A stretch of DNA of 64,000 nt from Rhodobacteraceae bacterium UBA6796 (GCA_002452815.1 DKFM01000024.1:14984-78983), one strand, 5' to 3'. Positions 17,210 to 26,845 are shown, counted from the first letter of the stretch. A program made the numbers and translations. The notes: generated by a model from the letters alone, not told the origin.

Positions 17210-18260
17210 CGATGTGACCGAACCGAAAATCCGTATCCGCAATCTGTACAAGATCTTCGGCGAAGATCCTGCCGCCGCGCTGGCGCAGGTGCAGGCGGGC
17301 GCCAGCAAGGCCGAGCTGCTGGAGACCAGCAATCATGTGCTGGGGCTGCGCGACATCAACCTGGATATTCCGGCGCATGGGTTGCAGGTCATCATGGGGC
17401 TGTCCGGGTCGGGCAAATCCACGCTGATCCGCCATTTCAACCGGCTGATCGACCCCACTGCGGGCGAGATCCTGGTCGATGGCGAGGATGTCATGGCGAT
17501 GAACGACACCGCGCTGCGCGATCTGCGGCGGTTCAAGATGTCGATGGTGTTCCAGAAATTCGGCCTGCTGCCGCATCGCACGGTGCAGCAGAATGTCGAA
17601 TACGGCGTGCATATTCAGGGCCTGAGCGATGACGAGGCGCAGCGCCGTGCCGCGCGCTGGATCGACCGCGTGGGTCTGGCGGGCTTTGAGCAGCACTACC
17701 CCGGGCAATTGTCGGGCGGTATGCAGCAGCGTGTGGGTCTGGCCCGGGCGCTGGCCACGGATGCGGATATCCTGCTGATGGACGAGGCGTTTTCTGCCCT
17801 CGACCCGCTGATCCGCACCGATATGCAGACCGTCCTTTTGGACCTGCAGGCCGAGCTGCAAAAGACCATCGTCTTCATCACGCACGATCTGGACGAGGCG
17901 CTGCGGATCGGCGACAGCATCGCGATCCTGCGCGACGGCGAGGTGGTGCAGGCGGGCGATCCGCAGGCGATCATCATGGACCCGGCGGATGCCTACATCA
18001 CGGATTTCATCAAGGATATCAACCGTGCCAAGGTGATCCGCATCCGGTCGATCATGGTGCCGGGGCCGGGCGGCGGGCAGGGCGCGCCGGTGCGCACCAG
18101 CCAGACCATCGAGGAAATCCTCGGCGTGCTGCATGACAGCCCGGACGGGGTTTGCCCGGTGATCGACAAGGCCGGCAAGACGGTCGGCACGATCAGCATG
18201 AACGCGGTGATCGGCGCGCTCGAATCGCGCAAGACTGCGGAAGTCGCCCGCTATTCCTGA
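17202..18260 (+). CDS. proV: Glycine betaine/proline ABC transporter ATP-binding protein
   Basis: A 352-aa ATPase starting at ATG 17202 inside the proW stop region. It has the ProV-specific N-terminus (IRNLYKIFGEDPAAALA), Walker A GLSGSGKST, signature LSGGMQQRVGLARAL, Walker B ILLMDEAFSALDP and switch HDLDEA. A C-terminal stretch (about 285-352) resembles a single shortened CBS module (GVCPVIDKAGKTVGTISM), the part that senses ionic strength in OpuA. It ends 10 bases inside the convergent LysR gene. Confidence 0.93.
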   Translation: MADDVTEPKIRIRNLYKIFGEDPAAALAQVQAGASKAELLETSNHVLGLRDINLDIPAHGLQVIMGLSGSGKSTLIRHFNRLIDPTAGEILVDGEDVMAMNDTALRDLRRFKMSMVFQKFGLLPHRTVQQNVEYGVHIQGLSDDEAQRRAARWIDRVGLAGFEQHYPGQLSGGMQQRVGLARALATDADILLMDEAFSALDPLIRTDMQTVLLDLQAELQKTIVFITHDLDEALRIGDSIAILRDGEVVQAGDPQAIIMDPADAYITDFIKDINRAKVIRIRSIMVPGPGGGQGAPVRTSQTIEEILGVLHDSPDGVCPVIDKAGKTVGTISMNAVIGALESRKTAEVARYS

Positions 18261-19144
18261 CCCAGACCGCCGCCGCCCGTGATCTGTGCAAGCAGCGCGC
18301 GGGCGGCACGGGTGCGATGACGCGCGGGGTGGCTAAGCACGGCAAAGGGGCGCTCTGCCCCGGCGATGGGCCGCGCGATCAGCCCGCCGGGCGCCGTGGC
18401 CACCGCCCGCGCCGACAGCGCGCTGACGCAATCGCCCGCCGCAACCGCGGTCAGCACGGCGGCGTTCGAGGGCATTTCCAGCGCCACCTGCAGATCGTCT
18501 GGCATCAGGCCCTGCGCCGCCAGATGCGCCTCGAATTCCGAACGCGTGCCCGACCCCGCCTCACGCAGAATCCAGCGCAAGCGCGGATAATCGGCGGGCG
18601 CAATCGTGCTGCGTCCGGCCCAGGGGTGACCCTGTGCCATGATCAGCACCAACTGATCGCGCGCCACCACCTGCCGGTGCAGGTCACCCTGCGCCACGGC
18701 CCCTTCGACAAAGCCCAGATCGGCCTCGCCCGCCTGCACGGCCTGCGCCACCTGCGCGGTATTGCCGACGCTCAGCGTGATCTCGACCTTGGGAAAAGCG
18801 GCGTGAAACCGCACCAGTTGCGGCGGCAGCCAATAGCTCGCGACGGTCTGGCTGGCATGCAGGCGCAGCCGCCCGCGGGGTTCCTGCGCCAGATCCTCCA
18901 GCACCAGCCGGGCGGTTTCGGCCTGTGCCAGCACCGCGCGCGCCGCGGGCACAAAGGTCGTGCCGGCCTCGGTCAGGGTGATGCCGCGCCCGATCCGGTC
19001 GAACAGCGCGACGCCATGCGCCCCTTCCAGGGCGGCCACAGCTGCCGAAACCGCCGATTGCGTCAGCCCAAGCGCCTGCGCGGCACGGGTGACGTGCTGG
19101 CGTTCGGCCACGGCCAGAAAGATGCGCAATTGCTCCAGGGTCAT
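18251..19144 (-). CDS. LysR-family regulator, divergent from YeiH exporter
   Basis: A 297-aa LysR-type regulator with an N-terminal winged helix-turn-helix (MTLEQLRIFLAVAERQHVTRAAQALGLTQSAVSAAVAALE) and a substrate-binding effector domain. It resembles CbbR/YeiE regulators in its FLAVAERQHVTRAA start. It is divergent from the YeiH-like gene with a LysR-type motif between them, so it probably controls that exporter. The 3' end overlaps proV by 10 bases in convergent orientation. Confidence 0.9.
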   Translation of the reverse strand: MTLEQLRIFLAVAERQHVTRAAQALGLTQSAVSAAVAALEGAHGVALFDRIGRGITLTEAGTTFVPAARAVLAQAETARLVLEDLAQEPRGRLRLHASQTVASYWLPPQLVRFHAAFPKVEITLSVGNTAQVAQAVQAGEADLGFVEGAVAQGDLHRQVVARDQLVLIMAQGHPWAGRSTIAPADYPRLRWILREAGSGTRSEFEAHLAAQGLMPDDLQVALEMPSNAAVLTAVAAGDCVSALSARAVATAPGGLIARPIAGAERPFAVLSHPARHRTRAARALLAQITGGGGLGQE

Positions 19145-19170
19145 GAGGGAGTAATCGCCAAAATCGAATG

Positions 19171-19186
19171 ATTAGACAAGAATAAT
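19171..19186. promoter_or_regulatory. LysR-type operator candidate
   Basis: ATTA-N8-TAAT is a perfect short inverted repeat of the T-N11-A / TTA-N7-8-TAA type used by CbbR-like LysR proteins. It lies between the divergent LysR and YeiH genes, 27 bases before the LysR ATG. Confidence 0.4.
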
Positions 19187-19249
19187 GCGTTGGATTGAAT
19201 GGTTTTGAGGCGACATTCTGGTGCGGCAGGCAGAATGACGGAGACAGAG

Positions 19250-20260
19250 ATGCGCAGCCAGATGATCGACACCACGGCCCGGCCCTGGGCCGCATACCCG
19301 CTTCTGCCGGGGCTGGCGCTGAGTTTCGGGCTGGCGCTGGCGGCTGTGGTGCTGCAACGCACGCTGGGGGTGGCAGGGCTGAGCCCGCTGGTGCTGGCGA
19401 TGGTTGGCGGGATGGCACTGCGCAATCTGGGGCGGGTGCCTTTCACGGCGCAGCCCGGAATTCAGTTCACGCTCAAACGCATCCTGCGCGCGGCGATCGT
19501 GCTGCTGGGGTTTCAGCTGACGCTGACGCAACTGGCGGCGGTTGGCGGGCGCGGGGTGGCGGTGATCGTGGTCACGCTGGGGGCGACCTTTGTCTTCACC
19601 AAGGCGATGGGCCGCGTGATCGGGGTCGAGCGGCGCCTGGCCGAACTGATCGCGGCGGGCACCTCGGTCTGCGGGGCCTCGGCGGTGATCGCCTGCAACA
19701 CGGTGACGCGGGGCAGCGACGAGGATGTGGCCTATGCCATCGCCTGTGTGACGGTGTTCGGCTCGCTTTCGATGCTGATGTTTCCCGCACTTGGCGGGAT
19801 GCTGGACCTTGGCGCCACGCGCTACGGTCTGTGGGCCGGGGCCACGATTCACGAGGTGGCGCAGGTCGTCGCCGCGGCCTTCGCGCGGGGCGAGGCGGCG
19901 GGGCATGCGGGCACGGTTGCCAAGCTCAGCCGGGTGATGCTGCTGGCGCCACTGATCCTGTCGCTCGGGGCGCTGGCCGCGCGGCGGGGGGATGCGACGG
20001 GCGCGCGCGCACCGATGCCCTGGTTCGCCTTCGGGTTCATTGCGGTGGTTTTGCTGAATTCCGCGATCGCGCTTCCGGCCGATTGGCACGCAGGCATCGC
20101 CACGGGCACGTCCTTTCTGCTGACCATGGCGCTGGCTGCGATGGGGCTGGAAACCGATGTGCGGCGGTTGCGGCTGCGGGGGCTGCGGCCGCTGGTGCTG
20201 GGCGCGCTGGCCTGGCTGTTCATTTCCGCCCTGGGGTTGGGGCTGGTGCAGATCGTGTGA
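19250..20260 (+). CDS. YeiH-family putative sulfate exporter
   Basis: A 336-aa membrane protein with about ten helices, of the UPF0324/YeiH family. These are proposed to export sulfate or organosulfonate-derived anions. The diagnostic block ICGTSVCGASAV is seen as IAAGTSVCGASAVIACNTVTRG, then WAGATIHEVAQVVAA. I prefer ATG 19250 because GGAGA is 6 bases upstream; ATG 19235 and 19199 are in frame alternatives. The stop abuts the ptsP stop codon without any gap. Confidence 0.88.
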   Translation: MRSQMIDTTARPWAAYPLLPGLALSFGLALAAVVLQRTLGVAGLSPLVLAMVGGMALRNLGRVPFTAQPGIQFTLKRILRAAIVLLGFQLTLTQLAAVGGRGVAVIVVTLGATFVFTKAMGRVIGVERRLAELIAAGTSVCGASAVIACNTVTRGSDEDVAYAIACVTVFGSLSMLMFPALGGMLDLGATRYGLWAGATIHEVAQVVAAAFARGEAAGHAGTVAKLSRVMLLAPLILSLGALAARRGDATGARAPMPWFAFGFIAVVLLNSAIALPADWHAGIATGTSFLLTMALAAMGLETDVRRLRLRGLRPLVLGALAWLFISALGLGLVQIV

Positions 20261-22501
20261 TCAGAGCCGGGCGAGGTAATGCGTGACGGCGGGGCGCACC
20301 GATTGCGCGCCGCCCTCGCGGGCCTCGTGGATGACGCGGTGCAGCTCGGTCAGATTGGCACGCCGGATCAGATGCTTGACCGGGCCGATCGAGGCCGGAC
20401 GCATGCTGAGCGTGCGGATGCCGAGCGCGGCGAAGGTCAGCGCCTCGACCGGGCGGCCCGCATCCTCGCCACAGAAGCTCAGCGCCACGTCATTGGCTTC
20501 GCAGCGCACGATCAGCTTTTCAAGGAAGGTCAGGAAGCTGACATCCAGCGTATCGTAGCGGCGGCGCACACGTTCGTTTTCGCGGTCGGCGGCGAAGAAG
20601 AACTGTTTCAGGTCATTGCCGCCGATCGAGATGAAATCGCAGGCCTGATAGAAACTGTCCGGCGCAAAGCCCAGCGACGGGGTTTCCAGCATCGCGCCGA
20701 TCTTCAGGCTTGAGGGCACGGGGCGCCCCATCTGCGACTCACGTTCGATTTCATGCATCAGCGAGGCGCGCGCGTCATGGAATTCGTTCGGCGTGGCGAT
20801 GAAGGGGAACATCACCGACAGCGGCCGTCCGGCGGCGGCGCGCACCAGTGCCTGCAACTGCATCCGCAGCACGCCGGGCTTGTCCAGCCCGACGCGGATC
20901 GCGCGCCAGCCCATCGCGGGGTTGGGCTCGTCCTGCGGTTTCATATAGGGCAGCACCTTGTCCGACCCGATGTCGAGCGTGCGGAAATAGACCGGCTTGT
21001 CCCCCGCCGCATCCATCACCCGGGCATAAAGCGCGGCCAGCTCGCCCCGGCGCGGCACGCGGGTGCGGGTCAGGAATTGCAATTCGGTGCGGAACAGGCC
21101 CACGCCATCGGCGCCCGACCCCACCAGCGAGGGCAGATCCGCCATCAGGCCGGCGTTCATCACCAGGCTGATCGTCTGGCCGGACTGGTCGGTCGCAGGC
21201 AGGGTGCGCAGATCGGCATAGCGTTTCTGCGCCTCGGCCTGCATCGCGATCTTGTCGCGGAACGCGGCGGCCACGCTGTCTTCGGGGCGCAGGTGGACGA
21301 TGCCCTGATCGCCGTCGATCAGGATCGCGTCGCCGTTCAAGGCCTCGGTGGTGATCCGTGCGGCATGGATCACCAGCGGGATCGACAGGGCCCGCGCGAC
21401 AATCGCGGCATGGCTGCCGACGGAACCCTCCTCCAGCACGACACCCCTCAGCGCCCGCCCGTATTCCAGCAATTCCGCAGGGCCGATGTTGCGCGCGACC
21501 AGAACCGGGTTTTCCGGCAGCGCCGCACCGGTGTCGCTGCCCTGGCCGGTCAACAGACGCAGCAGGCGGTTGGACAGATCGTCTAGATCGTTCAGCCGCT
21601 CGCGCAGATAGGGGTCGGGAGATTGTTCCAGCCGCGCGCGGGCGGTGGATTGTTCCTTCTCGACGGCGGCTTCGGCCGACAGGCCCAGACCGATGTCTTC
21701 GCTCATCCGGCGCATCCAGCCGCGCGAATGCGCCAGCATTTTGTAGGTTTCCAGAACCTGCCGGTGGTCCTTGTCCATCCCGGCGGACCCTTCGAGCATC
21801 TCGTCGATCTGCGCGCGCAGCGCCTCGATGGCGGTGTCCAGCCGTGCCAGTTCGGCTTCGGGGTCGTCACCGACCGGATTGCTTACCACCACGCGCGGTT
21901 CGTGCAGCCAGACACGGCCCTCGGCGGCGCCTTCCTGCCCGCAGGTGCCGCGGAACATCACCGGGAAACGATGGGTCGAGCCGATGCCGTTGCCCTCGGC
22001 GGTGAAGGCGCCGAGTTCGGTCATCTCGGCCAGCACCATCGCCACGACCTCAAGGCCATAGACCTCGTCTTCCGAGAATTCGCGGGCCTGACGCGACTGC
22101 ACGACCAGCACGCCCAGCTTTTCGCCGACACGCTGGATCGGCACGCCAAGGAAGGACGAATAGATCTCTTCGCCGGTCTCGGGCATGTAGCGGAAGCCCG
22201 GGGCCGAAGGCGCATCGCCGGTGTTCACCGGCACGCCCGTGCGCGCCACGCGCCCGACCAGGCCTTCGCCCAGCCGCATCCGGGTCTGGTGGACGGCTTC
22301 GGGGTTCAGACCCTCGGTCGCGCAAAGTTCCAGGGTTTCGGGGTCACGGAACAGGTAGATCGAGCACACCTGCGTGCGCATCGAATCGGCAATCAGATGG
22401 GTGATCCGGTCCAGCCGGTCCTGACCACCGCCGGGGGTGGCCAGCGTGTCGCGCAAACGCCGCAGCAAACTGCGGCTGTCGCTTTCACTGCGGTCCACCA
22501 T
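20261..22501 (-). CDS. ptsP: Phosphoenolpyruvate-protein phosphotransferase PtsP (enzyme I Ntr)
   Basis: First enzyme of the nitrogen-related PTS, taking phosphate from PEP to NPr and EIIA-Ntr. The 746-aa protein has an N-terminal GAF domain (about 1-165), where glutamine or 2-oxoglutarate is sensed. The EI domains follow, with the active-site His in EGSVGSHAAIVARAL and the PEP-binding barrel (LFRTELQFL; ISIGGNDLKQFFFAADR; SFCGEDAG). It lies 39 bases after lysC on the same strand, an arrangement common in alphaproteobacteria. Confidence 0.95.
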   Translation of the reverse strand: MVDRSESDSRSLLRRLRDTLATPGGGQDRLDRITHLIADSMRTQVCSIYLFRDPETLELCATEGLNPEAVHQTRMRLGEGLVGRVARTGVPVNTGDAPSAPGFRYMPETGEEIYSSFLGVPIQRVGEKLGVLVVQSRQAREFSEDEVYGLEVVAMVLAEMTELGAFTAEGNGIGSTHRFPVMFRGTCGQEGAAEGRVWLHEPRVVVSNPVGDDPEAELARLDTAIEALRAQIDEMLEGSAGMDKDHRQVLETYKMLAHSRGWMRRMSEDIGLGLSAEAAVEKEQSTARARLEQSPDPYLRERLNDLDDLSNRLLRLLTGQGSDTGAALPENPVLVARNIGPAELLEYGRALRGVVLEEGSVGSHAAIVARALSIPLVIHAARITTEALNGDAILIDGDQGIVHLRPEDSVAAAFRDKIAMQAEAQKRYADLRTLPATDQSGQTISLVMNAGLMADLPSLVGSGADGVGLFRTELQFLTRTRVPRRGELAALYARVMDAAGDKPVYFRTLDIGSDKVLPYMKPQDEPNPAMGWRAIRVGLDKPGVLRMQLQALVRAAAGRPLSVMFPFIATPNEFHDARASLMHEIERESQMGRPVPSSLKIGAMLETPSLGFAPDSFYQACDFISIGGNDLKQFFFAADRENERVRRRYDTLDVSFLTFLEKLIVRCEANDVALSFCGEDAGRPVEALTFAALGIRTLSMRPASIGPVKHLIRRANLTELHRVIHEAREGGAQSVRPAVTHYLARL

Positions 22502-22540
22502 CGCCCTGTTCAGCCCCGTTTCTGAAGGGCCTGATTTAGC

Positions 22541-23803
22541 TCAGGCCGCTTTTTCCAGTTCAAACGCATCATGGAGGGCCTGCACGGCCAGTTCCATATA
22601 TTTCCGGTCGATCAGCACCGAAATCTTGATCTCGGAGGTCGAGATCACCTTGATGTTGATGTTTTCGGCAGCAAGCGCCTGGAACATGGTCGCCGCAACC
22701 CCAGCGTGCGAGCGCATACCGATCCCGACCACGGAAACCTTGGCCACCTCGGTGTCGATGATCAGCTCGTCATATTTGATCTGGCCGGCGGCCTTGGCAT
22801 CTTCCAGCGCCTTCTTGGCGCGGGCGACCTGATTGATCGGGCACGAGAAGGTCATGTCGGTGACGGCGCCGGGGTGGCTGTCGTCATAATCTTTTTCCGA
22901 GATGTTCTGCACGATCATGTCGACGTTCACGCCGGCCTCGGACAGCGGGCCAAAAATCGCCTGGGCGACGCCGGGGCGGTCCTCGATGGTGAACAGGGTG
23001 ATCTTGGCTTCATCGCGCGAATAGGCAACGCCAGAGACGACTTTCGATTCCATGATTTCATCCTCACCGCAGACAAGGGTTCCAGAGGTTTCGTCGGTGT
23101 CCTCAAAGGACGACAGCACCCGCAGGCGCACATTGTAACGCATCGCCAGCTCGACCGAACGGGTCTGCAGGACTTTCGCACCAAGCGAGGCCAGTTCGAG
23201 CATTTCCTCGAAGGCGATCTTGTTCAGCTTGCGCGCTTTCGAACTGATCCGCGGGTCGGTGGTATAGACCCCGTCCACATCGGTGTAGATGTCGCAGCGC
23301 TCGGCCTCGAAGGCGGCGGCGAAGGCCACCGCGGTGGTGTCCGAACCGCCCCGGCCCAGCGTGGTGATCCGGCCTTCGGGCGACAGGCCCTGGAAGCCCG
23401 CGACGACCGCGACCTTCATGCCTTCGGCGAATTTCGCATCCAGATTGTCGCGCGGGATCGACACGAACCGCGCCGCCGAATGCGCCGAGGTGGTGTTGAT
23501 CGGCACTTGCCAGCCTTGCCAGCTGCGCGCGGGCACGCCCATTTCCTGCAGCGTCAGGGCCATCAGACCGGCGGTCACATTCTCGCCCGAGCTGACCACG
23601 GCATCATATTCGCGCGCGTCGAACAGCGGCGAGGTCTGTTCGACCCAGCCCACCAGCTCGTTGGTCTTGCCCGACATGGCCGAGACGATCACGATCACAT
23701 CGTAACCCCGTTCCACCTCGCGGCGGACCTTCTCGGCGGCGTTCTTGATCCGCGCAAGATCGGCGACCGAAGTGCCACCGAATTTCATGACGAGAAGCGG
23801 CAT
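22541..23803 (-). CDS. lysC: Aspartate kinase
   Basis: First step of Lys/Thr/Met synthesis: phosphorylates aspartate. The 420-aa protein begins MPLLVMKFGGTSVAD (kinase motif KFGGTS). I take the second of two adjacent ATGs (23803) because the G-rich ribosome site is then 5 bases away. The kinase domain shows GRGGSDTTAVAFAA and DIYTDVDGVYTTDPR. Two ACT domains at the C-terminus (about 260-420) give feedback control by lysine/threonine. It heads a lysC-ptsP unit. Confidence 0.95.
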   Translation of the reverse strand: MPLLVMKFGGTSVADLARIKNAAEKVRREVERGYDVIVIVSAMSGKTNELVGWVEQTSPLFDAREYDAVVSSGENVTAGLMALTLQEMGVPARSWQGWQVPINTTSAHSAARFVSIPRDNLDAKFAEGMKVAVVAGFQGLSPEGRITTLGRGGSDTTAVAFAAAFEAERCDIYTDVDGVYTTDPRISSKARKLNKIAFEEMLELASLGAKVLQTRSVELAMRYNVRLRVLSSFEDTDETSGTLVCGEDEIMESKVVSGVAYSRDEAKITLFTIEDRPGVAQAIFGPLSEAGVNVDMIVQNISEKDYDDSHPGAVTDMTFSCPINQVARAKKALEDAKAAGQIKYDELIIDTEVAKVSVVGIGMRSHAGVAATMFQALAAENINIKVISTSEIKISVLIDRKYMELAVQALHDAFELEKAA

Positions 23804-23994
23804 CATACCCCCCCAATGTGCCCGGACACGATGCCCGGATAAATCCCGCCCCTGCTAGCGGATGGGGGGCGCGCATGCAAGGGCTCGCTGCGGTGCGCGC
23901 TCACCGCAACGTAATCGCGGTGTCGCCTGACTGTCACGGAACTGTTGCGCTGGGGCGGTAGCGGTCGCCCTGTGGTTGCGCGAAGGAGGAGAGC

Positions 23995-25518
23995 ATGAGT
24001 CTGGCCGAGGTTGAGGCCCGCGAACGGCGGGCACAGGCGCGGGGGCTGTATCGGGCGCTCGAGGTGCTGCGGGGCGATATGGCGCGCCGGGCAGAGGCGA
24101 CGCTGGAACATTGGGATAGCCTGATCCAGCGCCCGGAATTCATGGCATCGGCGCGCAATCTGGCCGATTATCTGGCATTGCGGCGGGGCGATCTGGTGCC
24201 GTTTCAGGCACCGCTGGCCTCGCTCGGGCTCAGTTCTCTGGGCCGGGCCGAGGCGCATGTGCGTGCCTCGCTCGATGCGGTGCTGGCCTCGCTGGCGCTG
24301 ATCGGGGGCGAGGGCGAGGCGGGCTATCCGCCGGTCGAGGTCTTCGCGGCGGGGCCGGCCCGGCTGGCCGCGCGGCGCGATGCGCTGTTTGGCGCGCGGC
24401 GTGGCAATCCGCAGACCCGCACCATGGTCACGCTGCCCTCCGAGGCGGCGCAGGGCCCGGAACTGATCGCCGCGCTGCTGGCCGCGGGCGCCGATTGCCT
24501 GCGGATCAATTGCGCCCATGATACGCCCGAGGACTGGGCTACGATGATCGGCCATGCGCGCCGGATCGGGGCCGAGATGGGGCGCCGCGTGCCGGTCCAG
24601 ATCGACCTGCCCGGCCCGAAACTGCGCGTCGAAGAGGTGCTGGGCGCGGATGAGCGGCTGCAGGTCGGCGACCTGTTCGAGATTGTCGACGCGCTGCCCG
24701 CGTCGAAGAAATACCGCAAACACGACCGGGTGCGCGCCACGCTCAGCCATCCGGCGCTGATGGCGGCGATGACCGAAGGCTGCGCGATCTGGATCAACGA
24801 CGGCAAGCTGCGCGCCAAAGTGGTCGAGCTGGAGCCGGGCCGGGTGGTGGCCGAGGTCACCTCGACCCCCGGCAAGGGCGCACGGGTCCGCCCGGAAAAG
24901 GGCGTCAACCTGCCGGGCACCGACCTGCGGGTGCCCGCCCTGACCGAGGACGATCTGGCCTGCCTCGATTTCGCGATGCGCCATGCCGACATCATCGGCT
25001 ATTCCTTCGTGCAGACCGGCGCCGATCTGCGCCGCCTGTTTGCCGAGATGGAGGCGCGCGCCCCGAAATCCGAGGGCAGCGGAGGGCGCGACTGGCCCGC
25101 GCTGATGCTCAAGATCGAAACGCCGCTGGGACTGCGCAACCTGCCCGCGCTGATCGTCGAGGCGGGCGGGCGGATACCCGTGGGCGTGATGATCGCGCGC
25201 GGCGATCTGGCGGTCGAGATCGGGTTCGAGCGGCTGAGCGAGATTCAGGAGGAAATCCTGTGGCTGTGCGAAGCGGCCGAGGTGCCGGTGGTCTGGGCCA
25301 CGCAGGTTCTGGAGGGACTGGTCAAGGAAGGCCAGGCCAGCCGCGCCGAGATGACCGATGCCGCGATGAGCCAGCGCGCCGAATGCGTGATGCTGAACAA
25401 GGGGCCGCATCTGGTCGAAGGCGTCAGCTTCCTGCGCGATGTTCTGGTGCGGATGGACCGGCACACCAACAAGAAATCGCCCCGTCTGGGTGCATTGGGG
25501 CTGTGGCACGACTTCTGA
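23995..25518 (+). CDS. Atypical pyruvate kinase with N-terminal extension and no C-terminal domain
   Basis: A 507-aa protein with a strong AAGGAGGAG ribosome site. Residues 1-140 are an Ala/Arg-rich extension not found in PykA or PykF. Residues 141-505 are a pyruvate kinase barrel: LRINCAHD (NFSH in classical enzymes), LKIETPLGLRNL (catalytic Lys and Mg Glu), MIARGDLAVEIGFERL (Mg Asp) and WATQVLEGL (catalytic Thr). The regulatory C-terminal domain is absent, and the classical VMLSGE is VMLNKG. Either a divergent active pyruvate kinase or a relative with another substrate. Confidence 0.8.
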   Translation: MSLAEVEARERRAQARGLYRALEVLRGDMARRAEATLEHWDSLIQRPEFMASARNLADYLALRRGDLVPFQAPLASLGLSSLGRAEAHVRASLDAVLASLALIGGEGEAGYPPVEVFAAGPARLAARRDALFGARRGNPQTRTMVTLPSEAAQGPELIAALLAAGADCLRINCAHDTPEDWATMIGHARRIGAEMGRRVPVQIDLPGPKLRVEEVLGADERLQVGDLFEIVDALPASKKYRKHDRVRATLSHPALMAAMTEGCAIWINDGKLRAKVVELEPGRVVAEVTSTPGKGARVRPEKGVNLPGTDLRVPALTEDDLACLDFAMRHADIIGYSFVQTGADLRRLFAEMEARAPKSEGSGGRDWPALMLKIETPLGLRNLPALIVEAGGRIPVGVMIARGDLAVEIGFERLSEIQEEILWLCEAAEVPVVWATQVLEGLVKEGQASRAEMTDAAMSQRAECVMLNKGPHLVEGVSFLRDVLVRMDRHTNKKSPRLGALGLWHDF

Positions 25519-25525
25519 GCGAGGA

Positions 25526-25576
25526 GGGGGCGCTGCCCCCGCTACGCTCCCCCGGGATATTTGGGCCAAGATGAAA
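25526..25576. repeat. GC hairpin plus intergenic repeat half-element, copy 2
   Basis: GGGGG-CGCT-GCCCCC at 25526-25540 is followed by TCCCCCGGGATATTTGGGCC at 25548, then AAGATGAAAG. It matches the left arm of the elements at 3355 and 30226 but has no matching right arm. It lies in a convergent junction. Confidence 0.65.
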
Positions 25577-25605
25577 GGGCGGGTCGGCGGAGGGGGGCTT
25601 GCCGA

Positions 25606-26250
25606 TCAGAACGGGATCGCGGTGCCGTCGTAGCTTTCGAAACAGCCGGTGGTGCTCACGTCGAGGGCGGCGAAGCGTTGCGCCAGCCCCGCGACCGATT
25701 GCGCAGTGCTGATCTCGGCTGCCGGACCGCCCATTTCGGTTTTTACCCAGCCGGGGTGGTAGATGCCGACGGCAATTCCTTCGCCGCGCAGGTCTGCGGC
25801 CAGGTTGCGGCCAAGGTTCAGCGCGGCAGCCTTGCTGGCGCGGTAGATATAGCTGCCACCCGGCGCCCGTGCGTCCGACCCCATCGCCGAGGCGATGATC
25901 GCGATCTTGCCATGGGCGGCCCGCAGGTTCGGCAGCAGGGTCTGGATCGTCAGGAAGACCCCGGTGACATTGGTGGCAAACCCCTGGGCCCACAGCGCGG
26001 GGCCATAGCCCGCCTCCAGCGTCTGGCCCTTGTCGGGATAGATCCCGGCATTGCACACCAGCAGGCTGATCGGCAGCCCGTTGAGCCGCCGTGCCAGCGC
26101 GTGCTGGCTGTCGGTATCGGTCACATCGAGCGGTAGCAGATCGCCCGCAGGGCGGCGTGCCGTGCCGAAGGCCACCGTGCCCGTTGCGCGATACTGGGCC
26201 AGAAGGGCCGCGCCGATCCCGCGGTTCGCGCCGGTGATGAGAATGGTCAT
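25606..26250 (-). CDS. Short-chain dehydrogenase/reductase
   Basis: A 214-aa classical SDR. It shows the NAD(P)-binding TGANRGIG at the N-terminus, the VCNAG motif, a catalytic Ser in IIASAMGS, and the active-site YRASK. The C-terminal region is short, ending at 'CFESYDGTAIPF', as in CsgA/sniffer-like SDRs. GGAGG precedes the ATG. Substrate unknown; no operon partner on its strand within 69 bp upstream other than the DUF1178 gene, which ends before it starts. Confidence 0.88.
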   Translation of the reverse strand: MTILITGANRGIGAALLAQYRATGTVAFGTARRPAGDLLPLDVTDTDSQHALARRLNGLPISLLVCNAGIYPDKGQTLEAGYGPALWAQGFATNVTGVFLTIQTLLPNLRAAHGKIAIIASAMGSDARAPGGSYIYRASKAAALNLGRNLAADLRGEGIAVGIYHPGWVKTEMGGPAAEISTAQSVAGLAQRFAALDVSTTGCFESYDGTAIPF

Positions 26251-26319
26251 GGGGGCCTCCGTCCGTCGTCACTGCATGCCGTGCGGCTAACATGCCGCTG
26301 CAGGCCCCGGAGGCAAGCG

Positions 26320-26769
26320 CTAATTGATCTTCCGCGAGGGCTTGAACGGCAGGGGAGCGACCGGGATGCCATCTTCCAGCAGGGCGCGCGCCTCGTCCAG
26401 CCGCGCCTCGCCGTGGATCGCACGTTCGGGGGCGTTGCCCTCATGCATCGCGCGCGCTTCGGTGGCGAAATCCGCGCCGACGTAATCCGAGTTCTCTTCG
26501 ATATACCGGCGCATCGTGGCCAGTGCCGCCTCGGCCTCGTTTTGCGGGGCCGACAGCGGATGCCCCGCTTCGTCCGCCTGGCCGGGCGCGTTTCCGGTCG
26601 CGCGCGCCGGTTGCACCGAGGGTGTCATCAGCGCCTTGTCGACCACAGTCGATCCGCAATGGGTGCAGGAAATCATCCCGGCGGCGCGCAGCTTGTCAAA
26701 GCTTTCGGCCGAGTGGAACCAGCTTTCGAAGCTGTGGTCACGATCGCATTTCAACGTGTAGCGGATCAT
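26320..26769 (-). CDS. DUF1178-family protein
   Basis: A 149-aa protein beginning MIRYTLKCDRDHSFESWFHS, the signature N-terminus of DUF1178 (YqaA-like zinc-ribbon proteins of alphaproteobacteria). A putative zinc site is formed by Cys/His in this start together with ISCTHCGS (about residues 31-38). The ATG at 26769 is chosen over upstream in-frame ATGs because homologous proteins start here. Function is unknown. It lies downstream of, and close to, the Nudix gene. Confidence 0.85.
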   Translation of the reverse strand: MIRYTLKCDRDHSFESWFHSAESFDKLRAAGMISCTHCGSTVVDKALMTPSVQPARATGNAPGQADEAGHPLSAPQNEAEAALATMRRYIEENSDYVGADFATEARAMHEGNAPERAIHGEARLDEARALLEDGIPVAPLPFKPSRKIN

Positions 26770-26845
26770 CGCGGGCACCCATGGGACTGCAGCATCAGAT
26801 AAGCCAAGCGGCAGCGAATGCAAGCATGCAGCATGCGTTCCGGGA

